Positions 56,189 through 64,000 of a stretch of DNA of 64,000 nucleotides are shown here, piece after piece. Both the position numbers and the translations under genes were made by a program. The DNA comes from Chiridota heheva (taxonomy: Eukaryota; Echinodermata; Holothuroidea; Apodida; Chiridotidae), in assembly GCA_020152595.1 (NCBI GenBank), contig JAIGNY010002217.1, positions 179,501 through 243,500 on the forward strand, given 5' to 3'. The notes under the pieces were generated by a model that worked only from the letters and a program-made list of their open reading frames with translations, did no database searches and was not told where the DNA came from. Each line of letters starts with the position of its first letter. Position 1 is the first letter of the stretch.

Positions 56189-56730
56189 AAAGGATTAGAT
56201 CAGTGGTCAAGCAAGAATATCTTATAAGAAAGAGGACTTCAAAAGAAACAAAATGGTGAAGAAAGCATTGAAATATCTTATTCAGTTAAGTTTAACATTT
56301 GGTATCATTTGTGTAGAAATGACTGAAAGCAGACTAGTGACATCACAGCCTCAGATTCCTCAAAGTCCTCACGTATTTTATCATAGTTTGACTTGCGATT
56401 TTGTGGGCTAGAACAATTAGATATGTCATGGAAGTAGAATCTAGTAAGGATAATTATAATTTATCACCTGAAGAAAATTTTGAGGAAAAGTATTTTAAAT
56501 AGTTAAAAATAATTTAATACATTTTTTTGAAATACATTAAAATTGTTAAGAATGGTGATAATGAAGGCACCTGCCTTCCATAGTAGACTTACTATACCAG
56601 TCATTTCTATGTAGATAAGACAGCTTTAAACTTTAATATCTCCTTAATAGAATAAGATTTTTAAACGCTTCCCCATTTTGTTTCTTTTGAAGTCCTCTAT
56701 TTCATATAATATTAAACTTGCTTTACCACC
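56189..56730. mobile_element. Foldback MITE, family A, copy 2
   Basis: It starts AAAGGATTAGATCAGTGGTC 14 bp after the stop codon and ends TTAAACTTGCTTTACCACC near 56730. The inner arms include AGTGACATCACAGCCTCAGA and AATAGAATAAGATTTTTAAA. It matches 4687-5198, so the annotated 3' UTR would consist largely of this element. Confidence 0.7.
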
Positions 56731-58884
56731 AAAGAGAAACAGGGTTGTAGGCAGGGTTTTAATTCTCCTTCACAAAGTGGGGAGGGTCAAATTTTTCCTG
56801 CACAAAGTGGGATGACAATGTTCAGAAGTATACATATTTCTGTAAAATTTTGCTGGGTATAGGGGGGGGGGTGGGGCGACCAGTCTCCCCTTTCTCCGAG
56901 GTATTACAGATTGTAGGCAACTTATTTGTAGTTGTGAGTATTGGGATGGGGGCATCGAGCAAAGTGAATGATGGCTCTTAGTACAATATTTTTGAGCAGG
57001 GACTTGTTATTTGTCCAAATAACAATCCCTGTTTTCCCTTGTTTCCCCCCCCCCTTCCCAAGGGGTCTTGATATGTACAATAATGTGTTAACTGAGGTTT
57101 AGACTGTCTTGATGCTAAGAGATATACGTTCTCCTGTGTTGCTTCAAATTGATTAAAAATCATGTAGGAAGGTTCAAATTGTCAATCATCAATTTTCAGC
57201 CAATAGCAAGGAGGTGATAAATAGTTTAAGATGATGCAAAAACTTATTGGGATAGGGAAGGAAAACGCCATGATTCATCTGAATTTGATTGCAGCTCTAA
57301 TGACACCAAGATGTGTGGTAAGATTGCCTTTGAAAATGATGACACGCTCCAAAAATGTATGTAAGGTTTGTTTAGAGGAGGCAGCGGTGATACAGATTGG
57401 TTTTGTTTCATATTAATTAGAAACCATTGAAAGACAAGTCAGATGATATGACATCACCTCAAAATGTAGAGAGTCCATTCATACACTTTTGCCGCTTAGG
57501 TACAAAGAAATTTATAATGTGAAAAAGCATTTAAAAGTATAACTCATACTGTTAGTCTGGGGATTTTAGTAGTTGTATAATATTTTTAGAGGTGTTGTAC
57601 TGTTGTATTAGTAATCAGTGGTGTAGCTGGCAGAGGGGGGGGGGGGGGAATGAGTTTGTTAGTAAAGTTAAATTTTACCAGCCGTCTTGGGGAAAAGGAT
57701 CAACAAATTTGCAACAACCAAATTTCTAATATAGATCAAGAGTTCAAACATATCTGATTTTTTCCCAAAAATATAAGTTTTTGCTCAAAATATCTGACTT
57801 TTTGCAAAACCAATTAATGTTTTGCTCAATATATTTGGCATTTTTCTCAAATTTTCTTAGCTTTTGCTAAAAATATCTGATACTCTGCTCAAAGTGTTTC
57901 CTCAAATTTCTGAAGTCTTTGCTCAAAATTTTCGGTAACGGGGAGTTCGGATTCAGATATGTGTATGGTTAAAGGACTAGTTCAGTGGTCAGTAATTGTA
58001 TCTTGTATGAAAGAGGTTTCTTCACCATTTTAATTTTATTTCTTTATTTATACTATTGCTGACATAGTTTCCGAGCCGTTTGGATTTCGGTGCTTAGCCA
58101 CAAAAGTTTCTCAGGAAGAAAAAAGTATTATAGCTGTTCCAAAGAATACAGTTTTAAATGCTTTTTTCTCATCAAACTTTTACTAAGTATTGTATGAGTG
58201 AGGGCAAAAGGCATGGCAATACGGAACCATCTTACTCGGGGGGGGGGGTGACTTTGCCCGACTCGAAAACCTATTACGATGGAAAAATTGCAATAAATCT
58301 GAATAAACAATTAATTTTTGATGGTTTTACGGAAAATAGCCTTTATTTCTGGGAATTTTCATCGTTTTCATGATGATCTAGCGGCTGCATTGAAAAGTTA
58401 TCCACACTGGGGGTATACCTGTCTAATGATGAATGCAGCATCCCACCTCCGCTAATTGGAACAAACCACAAATGTAATATCACCTTTCAAGCATAGCCGG
58501 ATAATTTCCAGACACGATTGCACACATAAAAACTACTCTCATGCGTGAATCACGTCACGGAGCATGGAAACTGTCCTATGATTTAATGGGCAAGTAAGCA
58601 AGCAATGCAAATCGGAAGCAGGGGTGCGCATAAATTGATCACCCGACCAGTTTTATATGAATGGATTTAATGTGCCTTCTTGATCAAATGTGCAGGTAAA
58701 TTTTTGCAATTTTCAGGAGCTTTCCTTAATTTCTGGACAATATTTGGAAAATTTCCTTTATTTCCAGACAATTTTCAGAAAATTTCCTTCATTTTTCGAG
58801 CAGGTTTTATCGATTTTTGGCAAATTTTCGGAAACTTTAATTTCCATGCAATTTTCTTCCATTTTCAGAATATTGCATTTCCAG
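56731..58884 (+). other. 3' flank, mostly unassigned
   Basis: It contains a C run (57047), a G run (57637) and degenerate TTTGCTCAAAATATCTGAC units at 57740-57930. A family A end (AAAGGACTAGTTCAGTGGTC) lies at 57974, and ~45-bp units with TTTCCAGACAATTTTCAGAA at 58690-58880. No gene found. Confidence 0.5.
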
Positions 58885-60065
58885 GCAGTTTTTGGTTCTG
58901 ATGCGATAAACTTTAGGAACCTATGTGGTCATGATTGCATGTATGTGTGTGACGCTAGCTCGTAAACACGATATCTCCAAAACCATGTACTGGATTCATG
59001 TCATATGTGGTACACGGGTAGCGAGCGCATGGTCGAAAGCTTATTCCATTGAGCCGTTAGGCTCGAAGAGCCGGTGCTTATCCCCGGTTTCCGTGACACA
59101 AGTGGACGGGAGTACATGACTTCCTTGGACGGGACACCAGTCCATCACAGATTAACTCCCAAGCAGTGCTGGTACTCATTTTACAGCTGAGTGGACTAAA
59201 GCAAGTAGAGTAAAGTGTCTTGCTCAAGGACGCAATACGACCGGAATCGAACCAGGCACCTTTCGAATACGAGCTTGACTCCTTAACCACTGAGCCATTT
59301 CCCCTCAGCAGCACATAGTCCGTAGATGTGCCCTATTGATTTTGTGTAGATGTCATGCCTAATAATGAGTAGGCGGGGCTTAATGTGAAAATATTCATAT
59401 TTTGAAAACCACATGTCTGTTTTGTTTCATTTTTAGTGTAATAATGTTGTTAGCTAGTGTCTACATGTTCATGGTACAGAAATATTGAATATCATTTATA
59501 TGCATAGTGGGCGGGGCTTAACAGGATTATGTTGAAAAGAGGCATTGTCATGCATATTAATGAGTAGATGGGGTTTGATGTTAAAATCTTAAATGTTCAT
59601 ATTATAATAACCACATGTCTGTTTTGTATCATATTTAGTGTTAATATGTTAACTCGTATCTACATGTTCATGATACAAAAATGTTGAATTTCATTAATAT
59701 GTATGAGTGGGGCTTATGATGGTTTTGTTAAAAAGAGCTTGTAAACACAGTATCTCAAAAACTTTACATGGGATTGAGTTTATATGTGGTACACAAATAG
59801 CCCATGGTCCGCAGATGTGCCGTATTGTTTTTGGTGGTGATGTCATGCATATTAACGAGATGATTAGGTGGGGTTTATTGTTGAAAAAAAAAAATGCTCA
59901 TATTCTGACAACCGCATATCTGTTTTGTTTTATATTTGGTGGAATTATGTTGTAAGGTAGTTAATGTAAAAATGCTCATATTTTAACAACCACATGTCTG
60001 TTTTGTTTCATATTTGACATAATTATGTTGTTAGCAAGTGTATACACGTTAGTAGTATAATAATG
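58885..60065. mobile_element. Element with fixed left end and ~300-bp monomers, copy 4, with nested SINE
   Basis: The left end is TTTTTGGTTCTGATGCGATA, then TAGGAACCTATGTGGTCATG. Three monomers follow with the TGTCATGCATATTAATGAG and GGGCGGGGCTTA boxes. The usual right end is not clear. A SINE interrupts the first monomer. Confidence 0.6.
59036..59308 (-). mobile_element. tRNA-derived SINE
   Basis: On the minus strand the head reads TGGCTCAGTGGTTAAGGAG (A-box region) and, 40 bp on, CTGGTTCGATTCCGGTC (B box, with the invariant GGTTCGATTCC). The body includes GTCCTTGAGCAAGACACTTT and, near the other end, GTGATGGACTGGTGTCCCGT. Flanks GCGCATGGTC and GCACATAGTC look like a 10-bp target duplication with two changes. 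Transcription by RNA polymerase III and LINE-driven copying are the family norm. Confidence 0.8.
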
Positions 60066-62464
60066 GTTGAATTCAAATTGTAAAATTCCATTCTTCTGAT
60101 AACAGTAAGCTATTTGGTTGTCATTGTAAAGTTAAACCTATTGTGTTATCACATTTATTATAAAATAGTTTAAACTTAGATTATTCCGCGTCGTAACTTC
60201 AAACGTTTTGTTTTCTGGTTAGATTTTGGGGAAGTTTTTTCAATTATCAAGATATCTAGCCGAGTCGGGCATGATTCTGACTAATCACTGATTAATATAT
60301 TTTACCTCTGTCTGACTATATAAGGTTGGTGTCGATCATATTGTCAACAGCATGCTGAGTCGGAAGGGCATGACGCATATATCTGGCTAAGTCGGGCATG
60401 ACTAAGATGGGTATCCGGCCGACACGAAGGGCTGCCGCCCCCCCCCCCACCCCCCGCCTTGTATGGCAAAAGGATTATCCCCATGAGATTGCTTCCCCCA
60501 TTTCCCCTGAAAATTGTGTATGGTACATAGAAAGAATCAATTAATCAATTTGTCTGCTTCTTCTTTGACGTCCTACAAAATTAATATTCCATCAAAGCTG
60601 AGCACTTTCCGGCGCTCGCAATGTAATGCGACAACGACCGCTTGTTTCATTTTTCAATAAAGCTTCAGGTTTTTTTTTTTTTTTTTCAAATGGCAGAATG
60701 GCTAAAACATCACTTTTGGATGACATATAATACATTTTGTAGCAAAATGTTAAAAGTTTGTCCGTTTAAAATTTTTTCCCAAACCAATGACTATCGTTTG
60801 AATATAGGCAGTATATACTGCAGTAGACATCAGCTTTGTGTGTGTGTGTGTGTGTGATGGAGAGGGGGGGTATGATCCCCTCAAAACCACATCTTTTTAA
60901 GATGTTCATCTTCCTAACAGTCCAAAAATTGAGGTTTTTGATCTTATATTGTAGATTTTGGTCCAAACTTCAAGATTTTTGGCCCTCAATTGTAAATTTT
61001 GGTTGAAAATTGACAATGTTTTTTAGCAAAAATTGGATGTTGTTGGTCCAAAATTGAAGATTGTTGGTCCAATATTGAAGGTGTTTGGTTTAAAATTGAG
61101 ATATTTTTGTGCAAAATGGAAAAGCTTCCGTCTAAATTGAACAATAATTAAGTCGATACGACGAAAAATGCCAACATCTTGGTTTCTACGATCTATTTGA
61201 TCTTTCACTTAATTATTTAATGCAATATTCCCATTGTATTATCTTAAAAAAAGGAAGGAAAGGGGGAATATTACGCTAAGATGAAAAATCACCATACAAA
61301 ATATATAATTTCGTAATAACATGGGAGCCTTTTTTGAGCATTACAAGAAATTTTCAGTACAGCACACACAACAGGGATTAACGTTCACACAACACTTTTG
61401 TAACCGTACAATTGTGGCTACAACTCTGCTGAATGGTTGTGAAATGCATATAACGTATTTGCATTGTTATGACCCGTGCATTAAATACAGTTAATGCACG
61501 AACATTATTATTATTTGGTTTATTCCATTTTTAAAACAGGTAATGTTTTGTAAACTTTTCTCGTTTTTCATTCTTTATAGTTGCTTTTTTTTAATGCATT
61601 TTTCACAATCTAACACGAAAATTTTATACAAAGTTTAATGATTTGGAAACGTGCTTATATGCGTATTTAATGCACGTTTCAGAGGAAGTTGCGTTCGCGA
61701 ATGATCGTAACTTTCCAAAGTCGAGCCAGTCTGCTCGGGCCAAAGTCCTTTGCCCCATGCATTAAATACGTGTATAAACACTGCCTCAACATTAATATTT
61801 AATTAGCATCAATCCATTCACCTTTTATAAACTACTCATCACCCCTGAGCTCAAATGTTAATCTTTATTTTTTGAACCCCAACATCCACTAGACGGCATT
61901 GTGCATCAATGATAATGAAACAGATTTATTCTGAGATAGAATATGAAGATGACATACAATATCCACCTCAACCTAACCTGCTAACGGTACTGTGTGTGTG
62001 TGTGTGTGGGCAGGAGAGGAAGGGTGAGGCATAATTTGTATGCAAAATTTTGCGCCATTTTAAACTCAAATAGTACAAGACCTGTTTCATCCCTATGTAG
62101 TACCATGATACCTTGGTACATGAATTTGTGTCCCGTGGGGTCAAAAGGTCACAGAGCTATTGACCACTTTTCACCATTTCCCCTTATAATTTATGGAATG
62201 ATAAGTGTGACGTAAGCATGAATGGTGTCATATGGTAGTACGATTAATGTAAAAAAAAATAAGTAGTTGTTTCAGTGATTAGGGTTAGAGGCAAAATATG
62301 TAATTTTAGGGGGTAATATTTTGAATTTTTGTGCCACTTTAAATTCCGAAAGTGCAAGACCTATACCATTCATCATGTTTCTATTGCATGGTACATGAAC
62401 ATGTCCCGTAAACTATTAACCGTAGTTATTATTATTAGCTACTTCTCTCACTATGCTGTATGCT
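60066..62464 (+). other. 3' flank with weak repeats
   Basis: A C run at 60439, (TG)n at 60838, degenerate ~30-bp units with CCAAAATTGA-GATTTTTGG at 60915-61130, and four copies of GCATTAAATAC or its inverse at 61475-61775. A diverged ~250-bp duplication with AGTACAAGACCT / AGTGCAAGACCT lies at 62000-62420. No gene seen. Confidence 0.5.
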
Positions 62465-62980
62465 TAAAGAAATATTCGCATGTTTTTCGTAACCTTTCAT
62501 AGAAAAAAGAGCAATTTTAGAAACAATTTAGTACAAAAATCATGTTGATATGTTATTCCTAGCAGGAAATATTCAATTTTTAAGGTTCACAAAGGCTCAG
62601 TATGACATCACAGCAACACATTCTCCCACAATCTTTATGTATTTTATTAAAACCTTTCATCCTTTTTATTAGTAAAACCTGCTAGAAAAATAAATTTATG
62701 ATTTCAAAGTTAGATATTTATATACATTGCCATAACAACCAATTACGTTCAAAGAAATACATAAACATTTGCACTGGAGTTGCCTCTATGATATCATCAA
62801 ACACGAATTCATCATTCTGTACAAAAACTTTAAAATGCACTTGGGAAATTTAAAAAAAAAACATTTCTCCTGAATGGAATAGAATATCAAACTGATTTTG
62901 TACCAAATTGGCTCTAAAGGTATGCTCTTTCAAATAAAATTTTACAAAAAAAACATGGGAATATTCTTTAAGGTAATGAG
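62465..62980. mobile_element. Foldback MITE, family C, copy 2 (opposite orientation)
   Basis: AACAATTTAGTACAAAAATC, TATGACATCACAGCAACACA, ACCTGCTAGAAAAATAAAT and AGGTATGCTCTTTCAAATAA are the inverse, in reverse order, of blocks at 51395-52050. The ends carry GGAATATTC. Confidence 0.75.
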
Positions 62981-63099
62981 ATCAGCAACTCCATGTAAAG
63001 CTTTCTTGTTCCTTTCGTTTCTTAATTCTTTGTCTTTTTCTCTAGAAATATTGTGGTCGTGATTGCCTCGAAAAACAATATTTGTAACATAAGTCGAGA

Positions 63100-63720
63100 A
63101 ATGGTACATTATGATTCAGAAGAAGTGAAGAATGGCCGGGTTGGATCAAGAATTCGTAAACCTGATAGTTTTTGCCCGTAACTGAACACCCGGTGTCCAA
63201 GTTGCTTGGGGAAGGGATCAGTGAAGTATGCAGGAACAAAGAGGTTTAGGCAACCCATTGAAGTTTTTGAAGATTGGACTTTATCTTTAGACAACGGTGG
63301 AATATTGATATAAGTTATACTGCTTTTATGAAGGCATTTGACAAGGTGCCTCATCAAAGGTTTCTTGTTAAACTTAGAAGTTGTGGAATTTCAGGAAAAT
63401 CCTAATTGTTATGAATAGAAATGTTATTAACCAATCGCAAACAGCGTGTTTGTGTGGAGGAACGTTTTTAGATTTGGCGGCAAGTATTACTAGCGGAATA
63501 CCACGAGGTAGTGTTCTAGGCCCAACTCTCTTTATTGTGTATATCAATGATCTACCAGATGTTATATCAGATGTAATGTTAACATTTTTGCGGATGACAT
63601 CGATGAAATATTTTCATGGTCTGAGATTTGGCAACTTCGCTTTTATCCTGAAAAATGTCAAGTTTTGGGCATTGGTAAAACTGCAGCATCATTTACTTAC
63701 TCTATTACGTATAAACAATT
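63100..63720 (+). mobile_element. Degraded LINE reverse transcriptase fragment (second family)
   Basis: Across frames: FMKAFDKVPHQR-like (63325-63360), then in frame GIPRGSVLGPTLFIVYINDL with PDVISDV (63495-63575), a remnant of the catalytic strand (FADD-like, 63588), and KCQVLGIGKTAASF (63655-63690). These are palm and thumb blocks of a CR1/Jockey-type reverse transcriptase distinct from the main family. Many frameshifts; no endonuclease or 3' tail identified. Confidence 0.7.
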
Positions 63721-64000
63721 AACCTTTCCAGGTTTCCAAATAGGCCACGCCCACCATAGCAAAACGGTAACTATGTGGGGAAAACAAACCTTGAATCCGC
63801 AATCGTGCATTACGAATGCGTTGACATTTAGATGTTCGCGAGGTCTTCCGCAAGCTTTGATTCATTCAACATAACAAGATAACGGGCTAAAAAGGGTTAG
63901 TCACCCCATAAAAAGCCCAAACAAACACCACCACTACGACAAAAAATATATCAAAGACGCCCAGAGTTAGTAAAAACTGATCAATGTTGACCTTGAAATT
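63721..64000 (+). other. Window end, nothing recognised
   Basis: Possibly the 3' part of the LINE fragment before it, but I see no tail or domain. Confidence 0.4.

Noticed and set aside
59036-59308. A functional tRNA gene
   Set aside because: A and B boxes are present but the acceptor stem does not close and a SINE body follows.

Overview
This window is animal nuclear DNA, most likely from a marine invertebrate and possibly a deuterostome. It is AT-rich, shows GT-AG introns of 1-10 kb, and is crowded with LINE, DIRS-like, hAT-like, piggyBac-like, foldback and tandem repeats. The species cannot be fixed from the sequence alone.

Host gene: the + strand from 1 to 56175 holds the 3' part of one gene, the nucleoporin Nup358/RanBP2. 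I place twelve exons by reading frame, splice signals and phase: 1-43, 892-2242, 4436-4654, 6030-6134, 8546-8853, 14745-15356, 16889-17029, 22301-22463, 32071-33333, 42934-43315, 45603-46252 and 55949-56175. They total about 5.5 kb of coding sequence in 56 kb. The domain order is: end of an upstream (probably TPR/coil) segment, Pro/FG-rich linker, a 'LMLPDSFYLY' motif like the SUMO-ligase IR repeat of vertebrate RanBP2, RanBD1 with a 7-residue repeat and an acidic tail, two RanBP2-type zinc fingers, an FxFG-rich block, RanBD2, RanBD3, and a short Ser-rich end. There is no cyclophilin domain. Together these parts would make the cytoplasmic filament of the nuclear pore: FG repeats for transport receptors, RanBDs for RanGTP, zinc fingers for RanGDP. 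Two exons carry single-base frame breaks (zinc finger 2 and the start of RanBD3), which are either assembly errors or real damage.

Introns: 2.6-4.4, 24.0-25.3, 52.2-52.9 and 58.9-60.1 kb carry one family with fixed ends and a variable number of ~300-bp monomers (Helentron/HINE-like). Six pieces of one Jockey-like LINE family, plus a relative, all lie on the + strand (6.7-8.5, 9.7-12.1, 13.9-14.3, 20.9-21.6, 21.8-22.1, 30.9-31.15 and 44.1-45.1 kb). A 5.5-kb DIRS-like tyrosine-recombinase retroelement fills 34.46-39.98 kb and has left relics of its terminal repeats at 5.4, 33.4 and 40.9 kb. A decayed minus-strand gene at 25.3-28.7 kb belongs to a protein family I recognise from many marine animal genomes but cannot name by function; it is interrupted by an in-frame 51-bp minisatellite and followed upstream by a 105-bp array. 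The last intron (46.25-55.95 kb) holds three large tandem arrays (60 bp, 21 bp, and a G-rich 21-25 bp array).

3' flank (56.2-64 kb): foldback elements, another monomer element with a tRNA-derived SINE nested in it, and a degraded LINE reverse transcriptase at 63.1-63.7 kb. I see no second intact host gene.
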